From positions 93,060 to 157,059 of the forward strand of contig CBDEGD010000025.1 in NCBI GenBank assembly GCA_965237625.1: DNA of 64,000 nt. Reading direction: 5' to 3'. Below, piece by piece: positions 48,278-57,341 of the stretch; the stretch's first letter is position 1, and the number at the start of each line of letters is the position of its first letter. Origin of the DNA: JABDIP01 sp965237625. GTDB lineage: Bacteria; Pseudomonadota; Alphaproteobacteria; DSM-16000; Inquilinaceae. The position numbers and the translations under genes were made by a program. The notes beneath the pieces were generated by a model. That model made no database searches. It saw only the letters and a program-made list of their open reading frames with translations, and was not told the origin of the DNA.

Positions 48278-50119
48278 ATGGGCAATTGCATGAATATCAG
48301 CGCATCGAAGACATTACCGCCAACCAGCGCCGGCCGGCGTTCGGCTGCGTGGATGCGGTCCACTTCGTTGGCCGCCATCGCCGTCGCCGCCATTGTTGGC
48401 TCGGCGACCGGGTTTTCGGTGCTCGGCCTAACCGGAGCATCGGCGGAAACACCTTCGGCGGCGCGGGTCATGCGCGCTGAGGCGTCGAGCACTTCCGGCG
48501 CCTATCTGGCGGCACGGTTTGCTCAAGACGCCAATGATGTGTCGGCGGCGTCGCGCTATATGTCGAGAGCCCTGGCCCGTGATCCTGCCAACATCGAGCT
48601 TCTGAGCCGGGCATTCACACTGGCGGTCAGTGGCGGCGACATGGAAGCGGCACTCAATCTAGGGCCGCGCCTGCAGAATGCCGCGCCGGACCACCAGATG
48701 TCGGCTCTGCTGCTGTCCTTGGACGAGGCGCGGCGCGGCGATTTCGAGGTTGCCCTGGCGCAATTGCAGGCCGTTGAGCCCTACGGTGTCGCACAGTTTA
48801 TTCTGCCACTGGTCGAAGCGTGGATGCATCAGGCGCTCGGCAATGAGAATGACGCCGTTACCGCGCTCGATCCTATGCTCGCGCTAAGCGGGTTCGGCTC
48901 CTTGGCCAATCTGCACAAAGGCCTGATCCTGGATTCCACGGGCGATCTGGATGGTGCGCTGGTGGCCCTGAACGAGGCGCGTGAGCTCGGCACTGCCCTG
49001 CGTCTCGTGCAGGCTCTGGGATCGGTGTACGAAAGGCTCGGCGATGTCGAACAGGCGCGCAGCCTCTACCATGCCTATGCCGAAGAGAACCGCGACAGCC
49101 TGATGGTGGAGCCGGCGCTGGCCCGGATTGAGGCCGGCAGAACCGCCCCCAGGCTCGTTGACGAACCGGCGGATGGCATCGCGGAGGCGTTGTTTCATAT
49201 CGCGACGGCGCTCAATCAAGAGGGCGGGAGTGAACTGGCTCTGCTGATCGCCCGCATGACCCTCCATATGAAACCGGATTTTCCGCTGGCCGAACTGTTA
49301 CTGGCGGAGACCATGGTGCGGGGCGAACGCTACCAGGAGGCGCTCGACGTCTACGAAGCGATCGATCCGGATGTGCCGGCCTATTGGTCGGCGCGCCTCA
49401 GCGCCTCGAACGCTCTTGATGAGCTTGACCGTCAGCCCGAGGCGATCGATTTGCTTCGGGATCTGGCGCAGCAGCGTACCGACCGCAGCGCCCCACTCGT
49501 CCGCATGGGTGATCTGCTGCGCGGCGAGAGTCGTTTCGACGAGGCCATCGAGGCCTATGACGAGGCCTTCGCGCGTTCGCCGGAACTGGCGGAGACGGAT
49601 TGGACCTTCCTGTACAAGCGCGGCATCGCATTGGAGCGCGCCAAGGAATGGGAACGGGCCGAGCGCGACCTGATCCAGGCCATCGATCTCAACCCGACTT
49701 ACGCCCATCTGTTGAACTATCTGGGATATTCGTGGATCGATCGCGGCGAGAACCTTGCCGAGGGTGAGGAATTGATCCGCGAGGCGGTAAACCTGGAGCC
49801 CAATGACGGATTCATCGTCGACAGTCTTGGCTGGGCGTATTACCGCACCGGGCGGATGGAAGAGGCGGTCGAGGCTCTGGAGCGAGCGGTGGCGCTTCGC
49901 CCCGAGGATTCCGTGATCAACGACCATCTCGGCGATGCATATTGGATGGTCGGACGGCGGACCGAAGCGCGCTATCAATGGGTTCGCGCCCAACGGACGG
50001 CGAATGACGACGAGTTGCTGCTGGCTATAGAAGACAAGCTGGCCAACGGCTTGTCCGCGCCCGATCTCATCGATGGGCCGCAGACCGCCGGACAACCAGC
50101 GGTGGTCACGCCCAACTGA
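48278..50119 (+). CDS. Exported TPR-repeat protein
   Basis: 613 residues with an N-terminal hydrophobic segment (SLAAIAVAAIVGSATGFSVL) and about ten TPR-like helical pairs. Examples are LAARFAQDANDVSAASRYMS, AEARRGD-type helices, and near the C-terminus YLGYSWIDRGENLAEGEELI, DSLGWAYYRTGRMEEAVEAL and DHLGDAYWMVGRRTEARYQW. Such proteins act as periplasmic scaffolds; the partner is unknown. It lies between ETF-QO and ispE, a conserved neighbourhood in Rhodospirillales. Start at 48278 or 48290 (both in frame) is undecided. Confidence 0.88.
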   Translation: MGNCMNISASKTLPPTSAGRRSAAWMRSTSLAAIAVAAIVGSATGFSVLGLTGASAETPSAARVMRAEASSTSGAYLAARFAQDANDVSAASRYMSRALARDPANIELLSRAFTLAVSGGDMEAALNLGPRLQNAAPDHQMSALLLSLDEARRGDFEVALAQLQAVEPYGVAQFILPLVEAWMHQALGNENDAVTALDPMLALSGFGSLANLHKGLILDSTGDLDGALVALNEARELGTALRLVQALGSVYERLGDVEQARSLYHAYAEENRDSLMVEPALARIEAGRTAPRLVDEPADGIAEALFHIATALNQEGGSELALLIARMTLHMKPDFPLAELLLAETMVRGERYQEALDVYEAIDPDVPAYWSARLSASNALDELDRQPEAIDLLRDLAQQRTDRSAPLVRMGDLLRGESRFDEAIEAYDEAFARSPELAETDWTFLYKRGIALERAKEWERAERDLIQAIDLNPTYAHLLNYLGYSWIDRGENLAEGEELIREAVNLEPNDGFIVDSLGWAYYRTGRMEEAVEALERAVALRPEDSVINDHLGDAYWMVGRRTEARYQWVRAQRTANDDELLLAIEDKLANGLSAPDLIDGPQTAGQPAVVTPN

Positions 50120-50148
50120 CCCAAAACGGCCCCGGGGACAACGTCGCC

Positions 50149-51066
50149 ATGGCGCCAGGTGGTGCGGCGTGGCGGGGCGGCTCGACGAGTCAATCGTCGA
50201 GCCAGGCCGTCATGCGTCGGGCGCCCGCGAAACTCAACCTCTATCTCCATGTCACCGGTCGGCGCCCGGATGGCTATCACCTACTCGACAGTCTCATCGC
50301 CTTCGTCTCGATCGGCGACCGGGTCACGGTCTCCGAAGCACCGCAACCGACCTTCACGGTCGAGGGCGAGTTCGCGGCCGATGTGCCTTCCGGCGCTACC
50401 GTCGAGGATAATCTGGCGGTGCGGGCAGCCTGCCTGCTGGCTGAGATGCTGGGCCGGCCACCTAACGTTGCCGTCCACCTGCGCAAATCCCTGCCGCCCG
50501 CGTCCGGGATCGGTGGCGGCTCTGCCGATGCGGCGGCCACGCTGCGTGCATTGGCCGCATTATGGGGCATCGACGAGGGGGATCCACGCCTCGGTGCTCT
50601 GGCGGGACGCCTGGGTGCCGATGTGCCGGTCTGCCTGGCCTCCCGGACCAGCCGGATCCTCGGCATCGGCGATATCGTGGAGCCGGCGACGTCGTTGTCC
50701 GGTGTGCCTGTTGTCCTGGCCAGCCCGCTGGTGCCGGTGTCCACGCCGGAGGTTTTCAAGCGCTTCTCGGGCGTATTCTCGGAGCCTTTGGGGCCGATCG
50801 ATCCACCGGCCGGCCGGTCAGCCCTTACGCGCTGGCTGGCCGAGCGCCGCAATGACCTGACGGGACCCGCCGAGCAGATGGCGCCGCCAATCGGCGCGGT
50901 GCTGTCGGCACTCTCTCAGGAACCGGAGTGCCGGCTGGCCCGCATGTCCGGCAGCGGCGGTACCTGCTTTGGCCTGTTCAGCTCTCAAAGATCGGCAGTC
51001 GTGGCCGCCGAGCGGTTGGATAGAGACAATCCGGGCTGGTGGACCAAAAGCGGAACGCTGCTCTAG
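50149..51066 (+). CDS. ispE: 4-diphosphocytidyl-2-C-methyl-D-erythritol kinase
   Basis: A 305-residue GHMP-family kinase of the MEP pathway. Visible: APAKLNLYLHVTGRRPDGYH, the ATP-binding PPASGIGGGSADAAATLRAL and C-terminal RMSGSGGTCFGLF. The N-terminus may start at the ATG at 50212 (MRRAPAKLNLYL), since the 21 residues before it are Ser/Gly-rich and not family-like. IspH of the same pathway is at 12.2-13.3 kb. Confidence 0.94.
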   Translation: MAPGGAAWRGGSTSQSSSQAVMRRAPAKLNLYLHVTGRRPDGYHLLDSLIAFVSIGDRVTVSEAPQPTFTVEGEFAADVPSGATVEDNLAVRAACLLAEMLGRPPNVAVHLRKSLPPASGIGGGSADAAATLRALAALWGIDEGDPRLGALAGRLGADVPVCLASRTSRILGIGDIVEPATSLSGVPVVLASPLVPVSTPEVFKRFSGVFSEPLGPIDPPAGRSALTRWLAERRNDLTGPAEQMAPPIGAVLSALSQEPECRLARMSGSGGTCFGLFSSQRSAVVAAERLDRDNPGWWTKSGTLL

Positions 51067-51100
51067 ATCATGATCGGGGGCCGCCTGAACGGAAGAGTCG

Positions 51101-51233
51101 CTAGTGTCCCGATTCTGAAATTCGCAAGAGCGAATTCCAGGATCAAAGGGACACTAACTGTATGATACTAGTGTCATTCAGCTTCCGAAATCCGGCACAT
51201 GAAATGTGCCGAACTTCGAAACCATGACACTAG
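51101..51233 (-). repeat. 133-bp double-hairpin repeat, copy C (inverted)
   Basis: The same two-hairpin sequence as copies A and B, in reverse orientation (CTAGTGTCCCGATTCTGAAA to CCATGACACTAG). It lies between the convergent ispE and Sel1-protein genes, ending 4 bp before the latter's stop, and may therefore also act as a bidirectional transcription barrier. Confidence 0.85.
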
Positions 51234-51237
51234 TCCG

Positions 51238-54192
51238 CTACCGAGCGCTGTCGATGCCCTGAAGCAGGAGCCGGAGCCCGGGACTTGCCTCGCCTGTGAC
51301 ATAGAGACTCTGGGATCGCTGGAAGGCTCTAATCGCCTCAACGGTCTGCTGTCCTAGCCGGCCATCTTCGGTCCCGGCATTGTATCCGAATTGATTAAGC
51401 AGTTGCTGGATTTCCCGGACCAGTTCGCTGGGCGCCGCCGTTGGGATCGGTTCCGGACTTGGCGGTACCGGTGTCGGTGTCGTGGCCGGCGCGGTAACCG
51501 TTGTCGACGGCGTCGGAGCAGGCGTCGGTCGGATGGCGACTGTCAAGCGATCCAGCGCCTCCCTCGCCTGGACGTAGCCGCCATCGGCGGCAATGCGGTA
51601 CCAGCCGGCGGCAGCGGCCAGGTCGGGCGATTCATCCAATCCGAGCTCGAACAGCTGGCCGAGATGGAAGGCCCCGCGCGGCCGGCCATTGGCGGACGCT
51701 GCCTGGAACCAGCTTGCCGCTTGCATTCGGTCCTGCCGAACGCCGATACCATGCATATAAGCAAGGCCAAGTGCCGTCTGGGCGTCCGCGTGACCGGCCT
51801 CGGCGGCATCCTTGAAGAGCTGGAATGCGTCCTCGACGTCCTTGCGTACGCCGAGGCCCCTGGTGGTCAGAACCCCGAGATTGTATTGGGCGTTGACGAT
51901 CCCGGCCTCACTGGCGAGGCGGTACCAGTGGGCCGCGTAGGAGTTATTCTGCGGCACCGTGTCGCCGATCGCATATTGGTTCGCCAGATCATGCTGGGCC
52001 AGCGGGTCTCCGGCCAGTGCCTGGTCCGCCAGCGCGCGGATTTGCGGAGATACGTCGGCGGGAAGGGGAGCCAGATGGTCCGGCAAACGAGACGTCGCGG
52101 CGGCTGTTTCAACGGCTGCCGGGGCAGTCGAAGCTGGTGCCGGCGACACCGGCGGTGCCGGGCGTGCCGCGGCAACCGGTGCGGGCGCCGGCTCGGCAGC
52201 GGCCGGTTGCGGTGCCGGGCTTGGCGGTGGTGCTGGCTCGACAGCAACAGCCGGTGCCGGGTCCGCGGCAGTCGGCAAGGCTGCCACATCCGGTGATGGC
52301 GTCGACGATTCGGGTACGCCTTCGGCGGGCGACGTAGAACTCGCCGGCCCCGACACCCTTTCCAGCAACGCCGCCAACTGACCGCCCGGGAACCCGTACT
52401 GATCCTGCGCCCAGGCGAATAGCGCAGCGGATTGGTGGCGGACTTCGAATCCCCAGTAGCCGACGCCACCAAGTATCGCCAGGATCAGCAGCCAGAACGC
52501 CGCCGCCCCGACCCGTAGAGGGCGCCTGGGCCGGGGTGGGGAGGCAACCTTCTCAAGGGTGCCGGCCTCAGGATCGAGGGGCGGCAATATTTGGTCGAGT
52601 TCGACATCGCTGTCGGAATCGTCGCCAAGCTCGCGATTGGCGGTGAGATCAGACTTGGATTTTGCCTCCGCATCCTTGGCCGACTGCCCGAACAGGGCAT
52701 CGTCACCCGGCCTTGCGGCTCGGTCCTTTTCGAAGTTCTCAGATTCCGCGCCGATCGGACCGAGCGAGCTGCCCGGCGCATGCTGCTCGGCCAATGTCGG
52801 CGCATCGCCGAACAGGGCGCTAGCGCTCTCATCCTCAAAGGCCGGCCGCGATGCAGCCGCGAAGGGGTCGCCCGGCGTCGTCGCCGGGTCGGCGGCAGGC
52901 GGCGTTTCCGCCGCGGTTGACTCCGGCGCCGCGGCACCGCCGCCGGCCGGCTCGGGATAATCCAGGCCGGGTGCCGAATCCGAAAAGCGCCCTGTCGGAT
53001 CGTCACCATAGACGGCGTCCATGGCGGGCGGCTCAGGGGCCTGCGGCTCGGGTGGCGGGGAACTCGGCGGCTGCGGACCGGGCTCCGGCATTGCTGGGCC
53101 GATCGTGGGTCCGTCGCCGCGGTTCCGCAGCGCAGCAAGCGGATCGGACGCGGAGGATGCGTCAGGCTCTTCCGCGGACGGCGATTTGGGCTGCCCGTAG
53201 GCGCCTGAACCGATCATGCTCTCTACCTTGAAAGGATCCAGTTCGGAAGGCGGCGGTTTCTTGGCCAGCAACGGCTCCTGGCCGTCGTCAGATGATGTCT
53301 CGACGAAAAGCGGCTCTTTGGCCGCGGGCTTCGACGATTCGTTGAATAGCGGGTCGCCGCCGCCTTCGGATGGTGTTTCGTCGAACAGTGGTTCCTTGAC
53401 CGGCGGTGGCGATGATTCGGTGAACAGCGGATCCTCTGCGCCAGGGGAAGTCGGCGTTTCAACGAAGAGGGGTTCCTTGATTCTGGGCGGCGATGTCTCG
53501 GCGGAGAGCGGGTCGTCACTGGGAGATGTGTCGACGAACAGGGGGTCGCTGTCTCGGCCGGCGGAATCCGATGCTGGAGCGAATAGCGGCTCGTCGTTGC
53601 TGCCGGAGCCAGAGGGTCCCTCGGTGGCCGGGGGAGGCATGCTTGGCTGAATCTCCGATGGCGGCTCAGAGAACAGTGGCTCCTTTTCCCGAGCAGGCGT
53701 TCCGGCAAGGAGAGGGTCATCGGCCACAACCGGCTCGTCGCCTGAAATCGAAGCGTCATCGCCGCTCGGCGAGTTGGTCGGCCACAGGTCGCCCGCCGTC
53801 GTTGATCCGACAGTGGATCCGGCAGTGGATCCGCCCTCGGAGAAACTGGCATCACGCGTCGCATCCGGAACGGCGTTTGCGCCTCCGGCCAGTGGCGATG
53901 TCGCTTCCGGCTCGCCCGAATCGGAGTCCGACAGGCCCGTCCACAGCGGCTCGTTCAGAGCCGGCTGTGACGCCGAATTCAGGACCGCGGTTGGGGGAAC
54001 CGCAGCCGAATCACTGTCCGAGTCGCGGCCTGCTGGCGGCGTCTCCGCTTCGTCGTCCTGCCCGTCCAACCGTTTGACGATTACCTTAAGAGCAGCGGCA
54101 AACTCATCGGCGGATACATCCGCCCCGGCATCCTGCGACGCGGAGTCACTCGGGTTTTGATTTCCCGGTTGATCCGGTCGGTGCCCGGTCAT
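51238..54192 (-). CDS. PodJ-like membrane protein: disordered N-terminus, Sel1 repeats, PG-binding domain
   Basis: 984 residues. Residues 1-570 are acidic, Ser/Pro/Asp-rich and probably disordered, with at least eight short repeats of the type [KD][ED]PLF followed by x-E-[TS] (KEPLFVET, EDPLFTES, KEPLFDET, GDPLFNES). One membrane helix follows (AAFWLLILAILGGVGYWGF, about 575-593), then a Pro/Ala linker and four Sel1 repeats (AQYNLGVLTTRGLGV; AQTALGLAYMHGIGV; GAFHLGQLFELGLDE). The C-terminus is a peptidoglycan-binding domain (LLNQFGYNAGTEDGRLGQQT, FQRSQSLYVTG). This order matches PodJ-type polarity factors apart from the missing N-terminal coiled coil. A polar scaffold role is inference. Confidence 0.82.
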   Translation of the reverse strand: MTGHRPDQPGNQNPSDSASQDAGADVSADEFAAALKVIVKRLDGQDDEAETPPAGRDSDSDSAAVPPTAVLNSASQPALNEPLWTGLSDSDSGEPEATSPLAGGANAVPDATRDASFSEGGSTAGSTVGSTTAGDLWPTNSPSGDDASISGDEPVVADDPLLAGTPAREKEPLFSEPPSEIQPSMPPPATEGPSGSGSNDEPLFAPASDSAGRDSDPLFVDTSPSDDPLSAETSPPRIKEPLFVETPTSPGAEDPLFTESSPPPVKEPLFDETPSEGGGDPLFNESSKPAAKEPLFVETSSDDGQEPLLAKKPPPSELDPFKVESMIGSGAYGQPKSPSAEEPDASSASDPLAALRNRGDGPTIGPAMPEPGPQPPSSPPPEPQAPEPPAMDAVYGDDPTGRFSDSAPGLDYPEPAGGGAAAPESTAAETPPAADPATTPGDPFAAASRPAFEDESASALFGDAPTLAEQHAPGSSLGPIGAESENFEKDRAARPGDDALFGQSAKDAEAKSKSDLTANRELGDDSDSDVELDQILPPLDPEAGTLEKVASPPRPRRPLRVGAAAFWLLILAILGGVGYWGFEVRHQSAALFAWAQDQYGFPGGQLAALLERVSGPASSTSPAEGVPESSTPSPDVAALPTAADPAPAVAVEPAPPPSPAPQPAAAEPAPAPVAAARPAPPVSPAPASTAPAAVETAAATSRLPDHLAPLPADVSPQIRALADQALAGDPLAQHDLANQYAIGDTVPQNNSYAAHWYRLASEAGIVNAQYNLGVLTTRGLGVRKDVEDAFQLFKDAAEAGHADAQTALGLAYMHGIGVRQDRMQAASWFQAASANGRPRGAFHLGQLFELGLDESPDLAAAAGWYRIAADGGYVQAREALDRLTVAIRPTPAPTPSTTVTAPATTPTPVPPSPEPIPTAAPSELVREIQQLLNQFGYNAGTEDGRLGQQTVEAIRAFQRSQSLYVTGEASPGLRLLLQGIDSAR

Positions 54193-54338
54193 ACCTGTCC
54201 TCCATGCATGGGCACGGTACCCGGTTCATAAACGACCTTCTATCAGCTTCTAATATGGCTGGAATGAGACCGCAAGCCGCCGATTCTAGGCCGGTTGCGG
54301 CTAATCCGCGAACTGGGTATTGTGCCGCCCCGATCCGC

Positions 54339-54413
54339 TGGGGCGTAGCCAAGTGGTAAGGCAGCGGTTTTTGATACCGCCATTCGCAGGTTCGATCCCT
54401 GCCGCCCCAGCCA
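54339..54413 (+). tRNA. tRNA-Gln (anticodon TTG)
   Basis: 75 bases including encoded CCA. Acceptor TGGGGCG / CGCCCCA, D-arm with AGCCAAGTGGTAAGGC, anticodon stem GCGGT-TTTTGAT-ACCGC with TTG, and T-arm GCAGGTTCGATCCCTGC. The discriminator is G, as expected for Gln. Confidence 0.96.
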
Positions 54414-54443
54414 CGATCGACGAATCAAACCTTACCGACCTTA

Positions 54444-54704
54444 TACCAAGGGAGATAAATAGTGACCGGTTTCACCGCTCTCCTGTGTCCGCCCGCAAGG
54501 CGAGGTTCGCGCCGTGGTGCTTCGCACCACAAGCGGAGCGCAACGCCGCGGGCGGACACAGGAGAGCGGCCTTCGGTGGTGCCAATTGGCCCCTTCGGAT
54601 GCGTTGCGACGCTTGCCCGATGCGCTGCATCGAGCCGCGCACCGCGCCTGTCCGCAAGGGCCAATTTGCGCCATGAAACCGGTCACTATTTATCGCCCTT
54701 GGTA
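54444..54704. mobile_element. 261-bp palindromic MITE-like element, copy 2
   Basis: Exactly the same length as copy 1 and again flanked by TTA (54441-54443, 54705-54707). Terminal repeats start TACCAAGGG and run through TGACCGGTTTCA. The first internal arm is a near-perfect stem of over 20 bp (CCGCTCTCCTGTGTCCGCCC with its complement); the second is GGTGCCAATTGGCCC with GGGCCAATTTGCGCC. It inserted 30 bp after tRNA-Gln. Differences from copy 1 in the terminal arms occur on both strands of the stem together. Confidence 0.88.
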
Positions 54705-54829
54705 TTAGACCAATTCCCATAAAGAACCGTCCGTGGAGGCCCGGTGCCGCTTCGCATGAGAACATTGTTGCGCGGGATTGAATCGGGAGTGCTTTCGGAG
54801 GCCAAGGTTTACCGCCGGGAACGGCTCTA

Positions 54830-55519
54830 TTGCAGGCGGCGTCCGATCGTTTCGGCGGGGGTATCCTGCAATGCCCGATTTGCCGCACAGAAGCGGCGCG
54901 GTTCCTGACCTTCGGTCTGGCCGAGCGGCGCAACGCGCAATGTCCTGTCTGCGGCTCCGTCGAGCGTCACCCGCTGCTTTGGATCTATCTTGTCCGGCAC
55001 ACCGATCTTCTGCGGCGGCGACTCACCCTGCTTCATTCAGCGCCGGAAACGTGCCTGGAGCCGATCCTGCGGCGCCTGCCAAACTGGCGCTATCAAAGCG
55101 TGAACCGGCTCAATCCGACGGCGGATGTCCCGGCCGACCTGACCGACCTGCCGTTTCCCGATCACCATTTCGATGCGGTTCCGACATCGTATGTGCTGGA
55201 GCATATCCGCCGCGACCGGGCAGCGATCGGCGAACCCGCCCGTGTCCTTCGGCCAGACGGCCAGGCCATCATCAAGGTCCCATTCGACCCCGGCCGTCGA
55301 GAAACCGAGGAGGGTGCCGATATTGCGGACCCAACTGAACGCATGATGCGTTTCGGGCACCCGTTTCATTTTCGCAACTATGGACGCGATCTTGTCGATC
55401 GTCTCAGCTTGGCGGGTTTTGCGGTCAAGACGGTTTGGACAAGGCGCCTGTTTTCCGCGCATATGCGCCGCCGCTTCCGGATCAACACCAACTATCTGCT
55501 CCACTGCCGTCGCGTGTAG
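54830..55519 (+). CDS. SAM-dependent methyltransferase with N-terminal zinc ribbon
   Basis: About 229 residues. The N-terminus has two CxxC pairs (LQCPICRTEA and AQCPVCGSVERHPLLW). The rest is a class I methyltransferase: LTLLHSAPETCLEPILRRL in place of the usual glycine-rich motif I, DLTDLPFPDHHFDAVPTSYVLEHI, ARVLRPDGQAIIKVPFD and a C-terminal LDVG-type stretch RDLVDRLSLAGFAVKTVW. The substrate is unknown. The start is uncertain: no ATG fits and I take a TTG at 54830. It lies 125 bp after the second 261-bp element. Confidence 0.78.
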   Translation: MQAASDRFGGGILQCPICRTEAARFLTFGLAERRNAQCPVCGSVERHPLLWIYLVRHTDLLRRRLTLLHSAPETCLEPILRRLPNWRYQSVNRLNPTADVPADLTDLPFPDHHFDAVPTSYVLEHIRRDRAAIGEPARVLRPDGQAIIKVPFDPGRRETEEGADIADPTERMMRFGHPFHFRNYGRDLVDRLSLAGFAVKTVWTRRLFSAHMRRRFRINTNYLLHCRRV

Positions 55520-55724
55520 TCGCCGATTGCCGGCAACCGGAATAGTGAGCGGCTTCCCGCCGGGCAGCTCGGTGAGACGGTTGTTGCATTCAGGCGATAA
55601 CGTCGACGTGACAAGGGCTTGCGGTTAGGGATCTGTTAACCCATATACAGTATGTAATCTAAGTTATATATATCGATTTGATATATAGAATTTTATCTAA
55701 ATCTGCCGCGCCAAGGAGAGAGAC

Positions 55725-55991
55725 ATGGCTGGCAACCCGGTGATCGCCGCATGGCTTGCCGGTGGACTGATTTGGGGCGTTGCCCTGTTTGGGCTTGGCG
55801 CGATGAGCGGGCCGACCGCCGTCGACCATCCCCATGGCGTGGCACATCAAACGCCCTCAATCAGCGCCGAAGACGCCGCTGCCGCGTACGAACGGGCACT
55901 TGACGGTGACGCCTGGGGCGACCTGGACGCCCCGCATGATGATGTGCCTTATCATGACGCCTATCGCCCGGCATCCGGGCCGGATAGCTGA
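55725..55991 (+). CDS. Small single-pass membrane protein, unknown
   Basis: 88 residues with a strong AAGGAGAGAGAC site. One N-terminal helix (VIAAWLAGGLIWGVALFGLG) and an acidic, His-containing tail (VDHPHGVAHQ, DAPHDDVPYHDAYRP). I do not recognise it. The stretch 55630-55710 upstream is very A+T-rich (GTTATATATATCGATTTGAT), unlike the rest of the window, and probably holds its promoter or a regulatory site. The 55520-55724 gap has no other gene. Confidence 0.65.
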   Translation: MAGNPVIAAWLAGGLIWGVALFGLGAMSGPTAVDHPHGVAHQTPSISAEDAAAAYERALDGDAWGDLDAPHDDVPYHDAYRPASGPDS

Positions 55992-56065
55992 TCATTGCCG
56001 GCGGGTGGGCTCTGCCCCCCGCCGGGCACTGATTTGGGCCGGAAATCGATCGATTGGACTGACGT

Positions 56066-57285
56066 TCACGGTCCGGATTTGATCGGTCCGGTCCGGTCCC
56101 GGTCGACGCCGAATACCTGCTGTGGGTCGCCAAAACCCTTCAAGGTGAATTCTCCAAGAGAAATGACAGCGTCCCGACAATGCCGGGCGAACGCGGCCGA
56201 GGTCACCACTTCCCGGCCGACCTCGGCCGCTAGCGTTTGCAGCCGGGCCGTTAGGTTGACGCCGGGGCCGATCGCCGTGAAATCGAGCCCGGTCGACCCG
56301 CCGATGTTACCGTAGAGGATGCCGCCGATATGAAAGGCGAGGGCATGCCGCAATTCGGGGCCGCCGTGTCTGGCAAGCTCCGCATTGCAAGCCTTGAGGT
56401 TAGCGCCGGATTCGCCGGCTACCGACAGCGCCGCAAGGCATATTTCTGTGGGGTCGCCGTCGGCTAAGGGAAATATCGCCAACAGGCCGTCGCCCTTATA
56501 TTTCAACACCTCGCCGCCATGGGCTTCGATCGGTGGCACCAGGCAGTCGAAATAGGCGTTCAAAAGCCCGATGACCTCTTCCCCCGGGCGTTCATTACTC
56601 ATTTGGGTGAAGCGGCGCAAATCGGCGAGCAGAATGGCAGCGCGAATATGTTCGGTGTCGCCCCGGCGGATCGCCCCCCGCAGAATGCGCTCGCCGGCGC
56701 CGCGCCCCACATAGGTGTCGAGCAGGTTTACCGCGGTCCGTTTCAGGGCATAGATCTCGGCCAGCCGCGACAGCGGGATGCGGATCGCCTCCAAAGCCGC
56801 CAGATCGCCATCATCGAAGCCGCACTGGCGCCGGGTCGTCCAACTCGCCGCATGGATTTCGCCGCTGGTGAAAGATAGCGGCTGCGCCACGTAGTCGGTG
56901 ATTCCCTCGGCGCGGAACTCGGCCAGGATTTTGAAGTCGTCCGGGCAATCGGGCCGGTCCAGGTGACGCCGGATCACCTTTCCGTCCTGCATAACCGCGG
57001 CGACCGGATTGCGCTTGAACTCATCCGACTGAAGCATGCTGAACGGTGCGTCGGTAACCAGAACCTCCTCATCGGTCGCCACAAGAACCGCCGTCCCATG
57101 ATGTCGGGATGCAAGGTGCGCACGAAGACCGCGGCCCGGTGGAGGGGGATGCCCATTGCGACCAGGCGCTGGCAGAGTTCGCCGAGAATGTCCTGAGGCA
57201 ATCGGACGGTACGGGCGCCGTCGATCATCCAATCGACAATCGCCCGGGTTTTTTGTTCGCGGTGGGACTGGCCGGCGCCGGGCAT
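56066..57285 (-). pseudogene. Adenylate/guanylate cyclase, frameshifted near its N-terminus
   Basis: The frame from ATG at 57285 reads VDWMIDGARTVRLPQDILGE and VFVRTLHPDIMGRRFLWRP, the usual N-terminal domain of this family. At about 57075 the family continuation DEEVLVTDAPFSMLQSDEF is one frame over. One missing base in CGACCGATG joins them into about 405 residues. The class III catalytic domain is complete: ILLADLRRFTQMS, LKYKGDGLLAIFPL and IGPGVNLTARLQ. It would make cAMP or cGMP. It may be truly frameshifted or a sequencing error. It is last in the MoxR operon (57-bp gap). Confidence 0.8.
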
Positions 57286-57341
57286 GGAAGAATGATACGC
57301 AGTTGGAACCGGAACCGCGAGCCGGGGAAGTCGGGAAGCGT

